A stretch of 64,000 bases of DNA from CAZWSX01 sp964636985 (lineage in GTDB: Bacteria > Planctomycetota > Planctomycetia > Pirellulales > Pirellulaceae), in assembly GCA_964636985.1 (NCBI GenBank), contig CAZWSX010000009.1, forward strand, positions 124,001 through 188,000, written 5' to 3'. Below the pieces are notes generated by a model, which was not told where the DNA came from, searched no databases, and worked only from the letters and a program-made list of their open reading frames with translations. Both the position numbers and the translations under genes were made by a program. Below, piece after piece: positions 53,280 through 61,865 of the stretch; position 1 is the first letter of the stretch, and each line of letters starts with the position of its first letter.

Positions 53280-53819
53280 ATGGCCACCAGTCGAACCACT
53301 TTGGAGATTCCCGCGTTACGTCCGCGCGGGCTGCGCCTTTGCGATCTGGCTTATCGTGATCCGACTCACGGAGCATCGTGGTCACATCGCCGAGTTCCTG
53401 AACACAATCGCCTTCGAATTGATACCGCAGAATCGACGCTCGTACGCCCCCACATTTGCTCCGCGCCGACAACAGAAAAGGCAGTTGTCCGATTCCATTC
53501 TTCGCGCGCCATCGGTCAATCGCACAGCGACTTGCCGACCGGACTGTGGACCTTCTTTGACCGCGCGGGGAACAAGGACTGCGAAGGGCGGTACGAGCAA
53601 GGCCGCCGCACCGGCCTGTGGCTATTCTGGTACTCCAATGGCACGATCGATTCGATGGGCGAGTATGCCGACGATCTGGAAGAAGGGCCTTGGATCTCGT
53701 TTCACACTTCAGGAGTGATCGAAGAAGAGGGGCGATATCGCGCCGGAGAAAAAGTCGGCATCTGGACGTATACCAGTCGCTTTGGATCGCGATCTGTTCG
53801 CGATCACGGCCGGCAATAA
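53280..53819 (+). CDS. MORN-type repeat protein, N-terminus uncertain
   Basis: The C-terminal 90 residues of this 179-residue reading contain three successive MORN_2-type repeats (PTGLWTFFDRAGNKDCEGRY, RTGLWLFWYSNGTIDSMGEY, EEGPWISFHTSGVIEEEGRY). Such repeats occur in YwqK-like proteins. The first 85 residues are arginine/histidine-rich without a recognisable fold and no good ribosome binding site is seen at 53280. The true start may be further in, or the gene may be decayed at its 5' end. It follows lutC by about 185 bp. Confidence 0.55.
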   Translation: MATSRTTLEIPALRPRGLRLCDLAYRDPTHGASWSHRRVPEHNRLRIDTAESTLVRPHICSAPTTEKAVVRFHSSRAIGQSHSDLPTGLWTFFDRAGNKDCEGRYEQGRRTGLWLFWYSNGTIDSMGEYADDLEEGPWISFHTSGVIEEEGRYRAGEKVGIWTYTSRFGSRSVRDHGRQ

Positions 53820-53870
53820 TTGGCATCGCAGCGTTGGATGTGACTGCGATCACATCGCCGCCGTGTCCTT

Positions 53871-54785
53871 CTACGGCCCCAGCAGGCCCGCGCCCCAAAA
53901 CAGATAGGCTGCCGGCGCAGAGAGCAATACGGAATCTAAGATGTCGAGCACGCCACCAAGGCCCGGCAGCCAGGTGCTACTGTCCTTACGAGCGGAATCG
54001 CGTTTGAACATCGACTCGGCCAAATCGCCGACGACGCCTAGGCTCCCCACAACCAAGCCATAGAGCAGCGTGGGGATCACCGCAGGCTGCTGGTAGCCAG
54101 TCCTTACGATGAGCGGCGCAATCCAGGCAAAAAAGAACCAGCTTGCTGCTGCCGAAGCCAACACTCCGCCAATGGTTCCTTCGAGCGTCTTACCAGGGCT
54201 CAATGCCGGAAAAAGTTTTCTTCGCCCCAACAATCGCCCTGTAAAGTAGGCACCGACATCCGACATCTTCACCACCACCAACAGCGAAACAACGGCAGTC
54301 ATTCCCCACTGGTTGTTGTTGAACATTCTCAGTACCACCAGGAACGACATCGGGATCGCTACGTACGTGACGGTGAACATCGTCAACGCCGCATGGACCA
54401 AATGCCTGGCAGGGCCGTCGTATTGAAATACGTAAACCGCCATCGTCAGGATCAATGCGACGGCAAGGGCGATATTCGCCCAGGCTAGCGACATCCAGCG
54501 GTCCGGTGCCAGGAACTCGCCATCCGAGTGGGCAATTGCCGTGGCCGTGTACGTCGCAAGGACCACGAGCAGCGAACCCACGAACGCAGGCCACCGAATG
54601 GGGTGCATTCCCTGCGCGGCCAAGAGGGCCAAGCACTCGTGCGTCGCCAATACCACGACGCTGAGAAAAAAGGGGAGGAGCCACAGTCCCAAGATGGGCG
54701 CGCCAAAACGCCCATAGTCGAGGACCATCAGTCCGATCAAGATCGTCAGAATCACCCCGGCCGAAAGAAGGCGCCAACGCAGCAT
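53871..54785 (-). CDS. cdsA: Phosphatidate cytidylyltransferase (CDP-diacylglycerol synthase)
   Basis: A 304-residue integral membrane enzyme making CDP-diacylglycerol for phospholipid synthesis. About eight transmembrane helices are visible. The family signature appears near the C-terminus as GSLGVVGDLAESMFKRDSARKDSS followed by LPGLGGVLDILDS, and SPGKTLEGTIGG precedes it. It converges with the MORN-type gene across 51 bp. Confidence 0.95.
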   Translation of the reverse strand: MLRWRLLSAGVILTILIGLMVLDYGRFGAPILGLWLLPFFLSVVVLATHECLALLAAQGMHPIRWPAFVGSLLVVLATYTATAIAHSDGEFLAPDRWMSLAWANIALAVALILTMAVYVFQYDGPARHLVHAALTMFTVTYVAIPMSFLVVLRMFNNNQWGMTAVVSLLVVVKMSDVGAYFTGRLLGRRKLFPALSPGKTLEGTIGGVLASAAASWFFFAWIAPLIVRTGYQQPAVIPTLLYGLVVGSLGVVGDLAESMFKRDSARKDSSTWLPGLGGVLDILDSVLLSAPAAYLFWGAGLLGP

Positions 54786-54830
54786 GAGTGATCGCTAGGA
54801 GTGGTAACTCGGAAACAAGAAGCGACGAGT

Positions 54831-54854
54831 GGGTTGGCCAAGCAGGGCCAACCC
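54831..54854. repeat. Perfect 9-bp hairpin between cdsA and the SMP-30-type gene
   Basis: GGGTTGGCC pairs perfectly with GGCCAACCC around a six-base loop (AAGCAG). It lies after the minus-strand SMP-30-type gene (stop at 54980) and before cdsA. No T-tract follows on either strand. Confidence 0.6.
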
Positions 54855-54979
54855 CTCAAATCATCGCCCAAATGGCAAAACTGCGAAAGGCGACTAATGC
54901 TCCTTTCGTAGCTGCACTCGCCAAGAGTGCCGTCGCCCCGCAGGTGGGCGAACGCAGCGACAGCCGCAGCGCCTAGCCA

Positions 54980-56014
54980 CTAGGCCTTGGTCGTGGTCTT
55001 CACGCGGCAGATGTACATATCGGCGGTGATGTACAGGGTTGTCCCGTCGCCGCCAAATTTGCAGTTTGCCGTGGCTTCGCCGGTGTTGAGGCGGCCCAGC
55101 AACTTGCCTTCTTTGTTCAAAACACAAACGCCACCGGGGCCGGTCGCCCACAGGTTGCCCGCCTTGTCGACCGCCAATCCGTCGGGCAAGCCTTTGTAGC
55201 CTTCCTTGTTCACCATCGACGATTGGTCGTTGAAGACCTTGCCTTCGCCGAGCGTTCCATCCCCTTTCACGGGGAACGCTTTCCAAATCGCGAGTGCCGG
55301 ATCGCTATTGGCGACATAGAGCGTTTTGAAGTCGGGCGAGAAACCGATCCCGTTCGGGCGAGTCATTTCCTTAGTGAGGAGCGTGACCTTGCCATCTTTG
55401 CCAAGACGATAGACACCGCACCAATCGAGTTCGCGCCCCGGATCGTCGTATTGCTTCGGCAGACCGTAAGGCGGATCGGTGAAATACAAATCGCCATTGC
55501 TGTGGAAGATCAAGTCGTTGGGGCTGTTGAATCGCTTCCCTTCGTACTTATCGGCCAAGACCTTGGCCTTGCCGTCGGCGGTCATCTGCTTCACGACGCG
55601 ATCGCCGTGGCAGCACATCGTCAGACGGCCCTCCGGGCTGAGCATCAGGCCGTTGGTGCCGGGTTCGGCGCCGGTGAAGGGTTCCTTGCCGCTGTAGCCG
55701 ATCTTCTCGGCGAAGACGCTGATGCCGCTCTTGGGGTCCCACTTCACAATGTGGTTGCGGGGGATGTCGGAGAAGAGCAGATACCCTTCCTTCATCCAGA
55801 CTGGCCCTTCGGCCCACTCGAAGCCACCGGCGAGGACTTCGATCGTGGCGTCGGCCGGCACGAGCTTGTCGAACGCTGGATCGAGCCGCTCGATTTTGCC
55901 GATCGTCTTGGGCAGATCCTTTTTGGCATCTTCAGCTTTCGCATGCATGGCATGAGCCAATCCAATCGTTACTGCAACACCGCTGGCGACGAACTCGCGA
56001 CGATTCGTGGGCAT
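54980..56014 (-). CDS. Exported SMP-30/gluconolactonase-type beta-propeller protein (Tat signal)
   Basis: From ATG 56014 the protein has 344 residues. The N-terminus TNRREFVASGVAVTIGLAHAM is a twin-arginine signal. The propeller shows FEWAEGPVWMKEGYLLFSDI, GTNGLMLSPEGRLTMCCHGD, NSPNDLIFHSNGDLYFTDPPYG, MTRPNGIGFSPDFKTLYVANSD and GLPDGLAVDKAGNLW, the metal-binding loops of the SMP-30/gluconolactonase/LRE family. Lactone hydrolysis is the family role; the substrate is not known. A start at 56032 is also possible. Confidence 0.9.
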   Translation of the reverse strand: MPTNRREFVASGVAVTIGLAHAMHAKAEDAKKDLPKTIGKIERLDPAFDKLVPADATIEVLAGGFEWAEGPVWMKEGYLLFSDIPRNHIVKWDPKSGISVFAEKIGYSGKEPFTGAEPGTNGLMLSPEGRLTMCCHGDRVVKQMTADGKAKVLADKYEGKRFNSPNDLIFHSNGDLYFTDPPYGLPKQYDDPGRELDWCGVYRLGKDGKVTLLTKEMTRPNGIGFSPDFKTLYVANSDPALAIWKAFPVKGDGTLGEGKVFNDQSSMVNKEGYKGLPDGLAVDKAGNLWATGPGGVCVLNKEGKLLGRLNTGEATANCKFGGDGTTLYITADMYICRVKTTTKA

Positions 56015-56200
56015 GATTCTTATCCCTGTCATTGGAAAGGAGGGGCGATTCAAAGGCGGAGGGACGTCCCTTTGCGGGACGACTGCTTCGAACATTAGAG
56101 TAAATGGACCCCGCGCGCAAAGGAACATGGCTAGGTGCCGCGCGGCGGAATTTTGTACTCAAATTCGTCTCCGTATTGCCTCTGAAATAGCCCATCGCGT

Positions 56201-56983
56201 ATGCCGCAAGTCATCATTAAAAAACATCTCCCTTCGGGCACCATCCTTCTGGAAAACCCCAAGAAGGCCAACGCCCTCACCCGCCGCATGGTCGAAGAAC
56301 TGCGACAGGCGTTCGACGACTTTCACAACGAGAAAAAGGTCCGAGCGGTGATTCTGACCGGTTCGGGGAACTCCTTTTGCTCTGGCGTCGACCTGGCGGA
56401 AATCCACGAAGCGATCGACTCGCCCGACGCGATGCAGCAGTGGTTCGAGGACGTTACGGCGATTCGAGATCTCCTGGAGACGATGCTGCGCTATCCTAAA
56501 CCGATCATCGCCGCCGTAAACGGAGCCGCGCGAGGAATCGGCGGCGCGCTCGTGCTGGCCAGCGACCTAGCCATCGGGTGCGAAGCGACGACGATTGGTT
56601 TTCCCGAAACGCTGCGCGGACTCGTCGCGGGACTGTCGACCCCGCTGCTTCATTTCCGCTTAGGCGGATCGTGGGCGAGCCAACTGCTTCTCACGTCGCG
56701 CGTGATCGGCATCGAAGAAGGATTGCGGGCGGGGTTGTTTCACGAGCACACGACATTCGACCTGCTGTGGGCGCACGCGCATCGCCTGGCCGAACAAATC
56801 GCGCTCGCGGCTCCCGAGTCGCTGCAGCTCACCAAGAAGCTCTTGAACGAAACAGTCGCGGAACAGATGAGCGTTTTGCTCTCGGCATCGGCCGCTGCCA
56901 GCGCGACCGCCCGCACAACCGATGCCGCGAAAGAGGGAATCGCCGCGTTCCTGGAGAAGCGCCCACCCAAGTGGCCAGGCTAA
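56201..56983 (+). CDS. Enoyl-CoA hydratase/isomerase family protein
   Basis: A 260-residue crotonase-fold protein. The oxyanion-hole segments are SGVDLAEI (after LTGSGNSFC) and AAVNGAARGIGGALVLASD. Between the two the sequence is typical, and IGFPETLRGLVAG follows with the usual acidic residue. The C-terminal helix ends EGIAAFLEKRPPKWPG, as in enoyl-CoA hydratases. The specific acyl-CoA is unknown. It stands alone, divergent from the SMP-30-type gene. Confidence 0.92.
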   Translation: MPQVIIKKHLPSGTILLENPKKANALTRRMVEELRQAFDDFHNEKKVRAVILTGSGNSFCSGVDLAEIHEAIDSPDAMQQWFEDVTAIRDLLETMLRYPKPIIAAVNGAARGIGGALVLASDLAIGCEATTIGFPETLRGLVAGLSTPLLHFRLGGSWASQLLLTSRVIGIEEGLRAGLFHEHTTFDLLWAHAHRLAEQIALAAPESLQLTKKLLNETVAEQMSVLLSASAAASATARTTDAAKEGIAAFLEKRPPKWPG

Positions 56984-57005
56984 GCGATGCCGCAAATGCC
57001 CCCGC

Positions 57006-57037
57006 GCGCGGCACGGACATTTCTGCCCGTGCCGCGC
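57006..57037. repeat. Perfect 11-bp hairpin downstream of the enoyl-CoA hydratase
   Basis: GCGCGGCACGG at 57006-57016 is perfectly complementary to CCGTGCCGCGC at 57027-57037 with a ten-base loop. It lies 23 bp after the hydratase stop codon in the gap of a convergent gene pair. No T-tract follows. Confidence 0.6.
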
Positions 57038-57062
57038 CTGAAGCATCAATGCGACTCGTTGG

Positions 57063-57080
57063 GCGACTCCGAAGAGTCGC
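57063..57080. repeat. GCGACTC/GAGTCGC hairpin, copy 1
   Basis: GCGACTC and GAGTCGC pair around CGAA, and eight bases separate the stem from the vWA gene stop codon at 57088-57090. The flanking bases GCACC and TTTTAG also match the second copy at 61839-61860, which lies beside the sigma factor stop codon. No T-tract follows the stem in the direction of the gene. Confidence 0.65.
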
Positions 57081-57087
57081 ACCCGTT

Positions 57088-58713
57088 TTAGTTGACTCGG
57101 GGTCTTAGCCCCTTAGCTTTTTGTAACAACTCGACAAACTCTTTTCGCCAGCCTTGGGCGTCTTCACCGATCGACGATTGAGCGATTTCAATCGCCGCGT
57201 CGAGATTGGCATCACCCCGGAACTGCGAATCCCTGAGCACAAGTCCGGCCATGGCGACGGCGGTCGCGAAGCGAAAGCTCTCGCTGGCCTCTCGCGCCGC
57301 CCCGCCACGGTCGGTGATCGCGGTTTCAAATTCTGCCGCCGGCATGTCTTCGGTGGCATCGGGCGACTTGTATCGCAGGCGAACCGTCAGCAATTCCCGG
57401 CTGATGTCGTTTTCTTCCAAGCTCACCGGTTTGATTTCCGGCCCAGCCGAAACGGCATTCTTTTGATATTTGAGTTTTTCAACAACCGGCGCCGCCGATC
57501 CGACCAGCGCGACTTCGTAAAGAGCGGTCACCGTGTGGCCAGCTCCGATCTCGCCAGCATCTTTTTTGTCGTTCCGGAAATCGCGATTGGCCATCACCCG
57601 GTTTTCGTAACCGATCAATCGGTACGAAGCGACTTGCGCCGGATTGAATTCAAGCTGGATCTTTACGTCCTTAGCAATCGTCACTAGGCTCCCGCTTATC
57701 TGTTCGACGAAGACTTTGCGAGCTTCTTTCAGCCCATCGATGTACGCATAGACGCCGTTTCCGTGGTCAGCAATCTTTTCAAGCTTCGCATCTTGCAGGT
57801 TCCCTTCGCCAAATCCCATCACCGAGAGATAGACTCCTGACTTTGCCTGTTCGGTAATGAGTTGCACGAGTGCATCGTCGCTAATGACTCCCACGTTCAA
57901 GTCGCCGTCGGTGCAGAGAATGACGCGGTTGACGCCTCCTTCGATGAAGTTCGCCTTGGCTTGCTCGTAAGCCAACTTGATGCCCGCACTCCCATGAGTA
58001 CTTCCTGCCGAGTACAACGAATCGAGAACGGAAATGATTCGATTCTTTTGGGTGCCATTGGTCGGCGGCAATTTCAGGCCGGCGCTTCCTGCGTACGTGA
58101 CGATGCTGACGTAGTCTTTCGCCGTGAGTTCATTCGTCAACATGGCGAGTGCACTCTTCAGCAGCGGCAGCTTGTCCTCTTCATTCATCGAGCCCGATGT
58201 GTCGATCAGGAAGACAAGGTTGCTGGACGGTCGCTCTGCCTTCTCGACTTCTTTCCCTTTAAGGCCCACGCGGATGATCCGATGCCCGCGATTCCACGGG
58301 CATTCCGCCGCCTCCAAGTGAACCGCGAAAGGATGCTGATCGCTCGGCGTTTGGTAATTGAACTGGAAGTAGTTGAGGAGTTCCTCGATTCGAACCGCGT
58401 CCGGAGGTGGAAGCTGCCCATTTTGGAGGAACCGCCGAACATTGGCGTAGCTGGCCGTATCGACGTCGATGGCAAAGGTCGAGAGAGGAACCTCATTCAC
58501 ATTGGAGAAGCGATTCTCGGGCAGCACTTCGTACTGTTCGCGGTTTATTGCCTCAGAGCGAGTTGCTCCCGTGGCCACATCAGCTGTTTGGGGGAAAGCA
58601 AAGGAAGTTCGTCCCGCGCCACGCCCATCACATCCGACCCATGCCACCGCAAATACCAGCGGCAGCCATCGCCAAAGTGAACCAGCCCAACGATCAGATA
58701 AAGCACCGATCAT
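57088..58713 (-). CDS. YfbK-type vWA domain lipoprotein (DUF3520), shorter paralogue
   Basis: A 541-residue protein starting at ATG 58713 with AAGGA upstream. The signal peptide ends in a lipobox-like AWVGCDG, so lipid anchoring is likely. A YfbK N-terminal domain has VPLSTFAIDVDTASYANVRRFL. The vWA domain begins at FLIDTSGSM, the MIDAS, and continues with ILCTDGDLNVGV. The C-terminal DUF3520 ends GEDAQGWRKEFVELLQKAKGL. Most of the body matches the next gene closely, so the two arose by duplication. The role is unknown; vWA proteins mediate protein interactions. Confidence 0.9.
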   Translation of the reverse strand: MIGALSDRWAGSLWRWLPLVFAVAWVGCDGRGAGRTSFAFPQTADVATGATRSEAINREQYEVLPENRFSNVNEVPLSTFAIDVDTASYANVRRFLQNGQLPPPDAVRIEELLNYFQFNYQTPSDQHPFAVHLEAAECPWNRGHRIIRVGLKGKEVEKAERPSSNLVFLIDTSGSMNEEDKLPLLKSALAMLTNELTAKDYVSIVTYAGSAGLKLPPTNGTQKNRIISVLDSLYSAGSTHGSAGIKLAYEQAKANFIEGGVNRVILCTDGDLNVGVISDDALVQLITEQAKSGVYLSVMGFGEGNLQDAKLEKIADHGNGVYAYIDGLKEARKVFVEQISGSLVTIAKDVKIQLEFNPAQVASYRLIGYENRVMANRDFRNDKKDAGEIGAGHTVTALYEVALVGSAAPVVEKLKYQKNAVSAGPEIKPVSLEENDISRELLTVRLRYKSPDATEDMPAAEFETAITDRGGAAREASESFRFATAVAMAGLVLRDSQFRGDANLDAAIEIAQSSIGEDAQGWRKEFVELLQKAKGLRPRVN

Positions 58714-59049
58714 AAGAAGATCCTTATTCGTAGGCCGCCAGAGCAAAGGCGAGCTAGCTAAGGGACACAATAAGAAGCCTCGCCCTTATCACGGGGGTGA
58801 GACGTGAACCACAAGCGGCGTTTCCATCCTCGACAGCCCCATACGAACGAGGATTACAAGTGGTTCATAATCATTCTGAAAAAGATCTTAGGAAGTTGGC
58901 CACAGAGGGCGCAGAGAGAGTTTCGAATGATGAGTCGGGGCGATCTCCCATGCGTCGGAGATCGCCACCATTTCCGCGTCAACCTGGTGCGACTCGGTCA
59001 GTCAAATACCTTCCTATCTCTGAGGTCTCTGTGACCTCTGTGGCAAAAT
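58714..59049. other. Intergenic region with two kinds of inverted repeat
   Basis: The 336-bp space between the vWA paralogues has no gene. At 58939-58966 GGCGATCTCC pairs perfectly with GGAGATCGCC around an eight-base loop. Further out, GCCACAGAGGGCGCAGAGA at 58899-58917 recurs inverted as a related CAGAG-rich sequence at 59018-59044 (TCTGTGACCTCTGTGGC). This resembles the ends of a small non-autonomous element of about 146 bp, with the perfect hairpin inside it. Confidence 0.5.
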
Positions 59050-61764
59050 CTACTGACCACGAGATTGCAGAGCCCGGGCCTTTCGCAAGAGATCGACGAA
59101 CTCGGTTCGCCAGCCTTGGGGATCATCGCCGATCGCGGTCGAGGCGATTTCGATGGCTGCATCCAGGTTGGAATCGCCGCGGAAACTCGACTGTCGCAGC
59201 ACCAGTCCCGCCATCGCGACGGCTGATGCGAAGCGGAAGTTCTGGCTGGCTTCGCGAACCGTGGCGCCGGGATTGGCCAGTGCGGTTTCGAATTCGGTCG
59301 CCGGATCGTTCTCGGTCGCCTCGGGATTCTTGTAGCGAAGGCGGACCGTGAGCAGTTCCTTGCTGATGTCGTCCGCAGCCGCACCTGCCGGAGCAGGAGA
59401 TCGATCGGCCACGGGTTGATACTTCAGTTTGACGGCCGGATCGGGGGTCGCGCCCGCAGGAACAATTTCGTATAGAGCTGTCACGGTATGGCCGGCTCCG
59501 ATTTCGCCGGCATCCTTTTTATCGTTGCGGAAGTCCTTGTTCTCCATCACGCGATTTTCGTAACCGAGCAGGCGATAGGCCTGAACTTGCTTGGGATTGA
59601 ACTCCAGTTGGATCTTCACATCCTTCGCAATGGTCACCAGGCTGCCACTCATCTGGTCGACGAAGACCTTGCGAGCCTCCCTCAGACCATCGATATAGGC
59701 ATAGACCCCATTGCCATGGTCGGCGATTTTTTCGAGTTTGCCGTCCTTCAGGTTGCCGGTGCCGAATCCCATCACCGAGAGGTACACGCCCGTCTTGGCC
59801 CGTTCCTTGATCAGTTCGACCAACGCATCGTCGCTGGTCACGCCGACGTTCAAATCGCCATCGGTGCATAGGATGACGCGGTTGGTTCCCTCCTGGATGA
59901 AGTTCGCCTTGGCTTGTTCGTACGCCAGCATGATCCCGGCACTGCCGTGAGTGCTCCCACCGGCGAGGAGCTGCTCGAGCGTCGAGATGATCTTTTCCTT
60001 GTCGTTGCCGCTGGTAGGCGGCAGGACGAGTCCGGCACTTCCTGCGTAGGTCACGATCGTCACGCGATCCTTAGCCGAGAGTTCCCGCGTGAGCATCGTG
60101 AGCGCGCTCTTTAGCAGCGGGAGCTTGTCTTCCGTCTGCATCGAACCCGATGTGTCGATCAGGAACACGAGGTTGCTGGAAGGACGCTCGGCCTTGTGGA
60201 TTTCTTTTCCTTTCAGCCCGACGCGGACCAACCGATGCTCCCGGTTCCAGGGGCACTCCGCTGCCTCCAAGTGAACGGCGAATGGCCGCGAATCGGTCGG
60301 CGTCGGATAGCTGTACGTGAAGTAGTTGAGCATTTCCTCCATCCGAATCGACGATGGGGGCGGCAGCTGATTGTTGTTCAAGAACCGTCGCAGGTTGGCG
60401 TAGCTGGCCGTATCGACGTCGATAGCGAATGTCGAGAGAGGAACGTCCTTTACATCGAAGTAGGAGTTCTCGATGTAGGTCTCGTACTGCTCGTAGAAGT
60501 CCTCCGCCTCCGCAAAGCGTTGAGGAACGCTCGCTCTTCTCGCACGGGCAACCTGGGCACCGTCGCGATAATAGTACCCTCGCTCCGAATAGTCGGTCTC
60601 TCCGTCATGAAGTTGAGGGCCTGCGCCCTTCATTCGTTGGCCATAGCCACCCTGCCCGCCGCCTAGGCCACCTCCGCTTTGCTCAGCCTGCGATTGGATT
60701 TCGTCGACTTCCTCTTCAGGCCTTTCACCCGATCCGTAGCCTCTGCCGCCTTTGCCCGACATGCTCCCACGGCCGCGTCGAAATCCTTCACTCTGACTAA
60801 ATGCACTGGCTGTGCTCCGATTCGCCGATTGTCCCTGAGCAGGCCCGCTGCCACCGGTTGGTCCTGCCGATCCTCCCATAGAGCCGGTGGGAGAATACCC
60901 GGGCATTCCGCCCATACCCGGCACGCCCCCCATCGGCCGTCCCCCGGAAATGCCCGAAGAGACAGAAGCCCCGCCACCGGGGCTCATTCCAGCCGACGCG
61001 CTAACTCCACCAGGCATACCAGCCCCTCCTGATGCATTCGGCGCCGGCATGCCCGACTTGCTGCTGGCTTGGGACTCTTTTCGCACCGAGCTCGCATAGG
61101 CTGATGGGGCGTAATTTGCATCTCCCGAGGAATCGCCAACACCGTTCGACGATTCGTTCATCGAAAGATCTTTGGCCGCCTCAACATTCCCTTCTTCCTG
61201 ATAACGATGCTCAACAATCAGAGAAGAGGTTTCAATCTGCTTCGTGTTGTTCGCAACTTCAGCTCGCCGGGCGGATTCTCGAGCCGACTGCACCGCCGGC
61301 ATCAAGAGCGTCGCTAAGACTGCAACTATCCCGACACAAATCAACACTTCGGCGATGGTCATCTGAAACCGCAGATTCCATTTCGATTTGCTCGTCGACG
61401 TATTTTTTGCTGGCGACGGAGCGTCGACCGCGTTCGGATTGTCCGGCGTATTCTTAAAAAGAGCTGTGTCTTTGTCTCCGGTGCTGGCGGCCTCAAGCCG
61501 CTGCGTCAAAAGACTGCGAAGCTTGCCGCTCGACTTGCCTTTCGCGTCGGACGTATTCCGAAGCAACTCGCCCAACTGGCGAATCGACTCGACGTGTTGC
61601 CGCAGTGCTGCATTCTTCTCAAGCAACCCTTCGACCGCCTTGCGTTCGATCTCAGTCACTTGATCGAGCGCATACGCGGTCACCATGGCCATGGTGCGTT
61701 CTTCGACGCTGGCGTTCTCGGGTGAAAGCTCGCCTTGGCCGTTGTTGGTGTGCTTATCGTTCAT
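59050..61764 (-). CDS. YfbK-type vWA protein with an N-terminal anti-sigma-like region and an internal pseudopilin helix
   Basis: A 904-residue protein starting at ATG 61764 (GGAGAG upstream). Residues about 15-70 are helical and resemble the cytoplasmic part of anti-sigma factors. Residues 135-170 (MTIAEVLICVGIVAVLATLL, then MPAVQSARESARRAE) closely follow the DUF1559 major pseudopilin start, including the LPAVQxAREAARR hallmark and the NNTKQI continuation. Residues about 200-420 are Gly/Ser/Met-rich and disordered. A YfbK domain (from about 440), vWA with DTSGSM at 537-542 and DUF3520 follow. The ECF sigma gene is 101 bp upstream, suggesting regulation of that sigma factor. A methylated, peptidase-processed form is not evident. 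Confidence 0.88.
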   Translation of the reverse strand: MNDKHTNNGQGELSPENASVEERTMAMVTAYALDQVTEIERKAVEGLLEKNAALRQHVESIRQLGELLRNTSDAKGKSSGKLRSLLTQRLEAASTGDKDTALFKNTPDNPNAVDAPSPAKNTSTSKSKWNLRFQMTIAEVLICVGIVAVLATLLMPAVQSARESARRAEVANNTKQIETSSLIVEHRYQEEGNVEAAKDLSMNESSNGVGDSSGDANYAPSAYASSVRKESQASSKSGMPAPNASGGAGMPGGVSASAGMSPGGGASVSSGISGGRPMGGVPGMGGMPGYSPTGSMGGSAGPTGGSGPAQGQSANRSTASAFSQSEGFRRGRGSMSGKGGRGYGSGERPEEEVDEIQSQAEQSGGGLGGGQGGYGQRMKGAGPQLHDGETDYSERGYYYRDGAQVARARRASVPQRFAEAEDFYEQYETYIENSYFDVKDVPLSTFAIDVDTASYANLRRFLNNNQLPPPSSIRMEEMLNYFTYSYPTPTDSRPFAVHLEAAECPWNREHRLVRVGLKGKEIHKAERPSSNLVFLIDTSGSMQTEDKLPLLKSALTMLTRELSAKDRVTIVTYAGSAGLVLPPTSGNDKEKIISTLEQLLAGGSTHGSAGIMLAYEQAKANFIQEGTNRVILCTDGDLNVGVTSDDALVELIKERAKTGVYLSVMGFGTGNLKDGKLEKIADHGNGVYAYIDGLREARKVFVDQMSGSLVTIAKDVKIQLEFNPKQVQAYRLLGYENRVMENKDFRNDKKDAGEIGAGHTVTALYEIVPAGATPDPAVKLKYQPVADRSPAPAGAAADDISKELLTVRLRYKNPEATENDPATEFETALANPGATVREASQNFRFASAVAMAGLVLRQSSFRGDSNLDAAIEIASTAIGDDPQGWRTEFVDLLRKARALQSRGQ

Positions 61765-61838
61765 GGCTCTCTCCAGTGGTCGATGTTTTTTTGTCGACCG
61801 GGAAGCGATGTTTAGGTAGGAAAGGCAATGTTCACTTT

Positions 61839-61860
61839 GTGCGACTCGGGAGAGTCGCAC
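61839..61860. repeat. GTGCGACTC/GAGTCGCAC hairpin, copy 2
   Basis: A 9-bp perfect stem, GTGCGACTC with GAGTCGCAC, has a GGGA loop. It stands five bases from the sigma factor stop codon at 61866-61868, in the gap before the vWA/pseudopilin gene. It shares sequence and position relative to a stop codon with the hairpin at 57063-57080. Confidence 0.65.
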
Positions 61861-61865
61861 CACTT

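Noticed and set aside
52702..53898. A 398-residue minus-strand reading across lutC and the MORN-type gene
   Set aside because: It overlaps the well-supported lutC fully, is arginine/serine-rich and has no motif.
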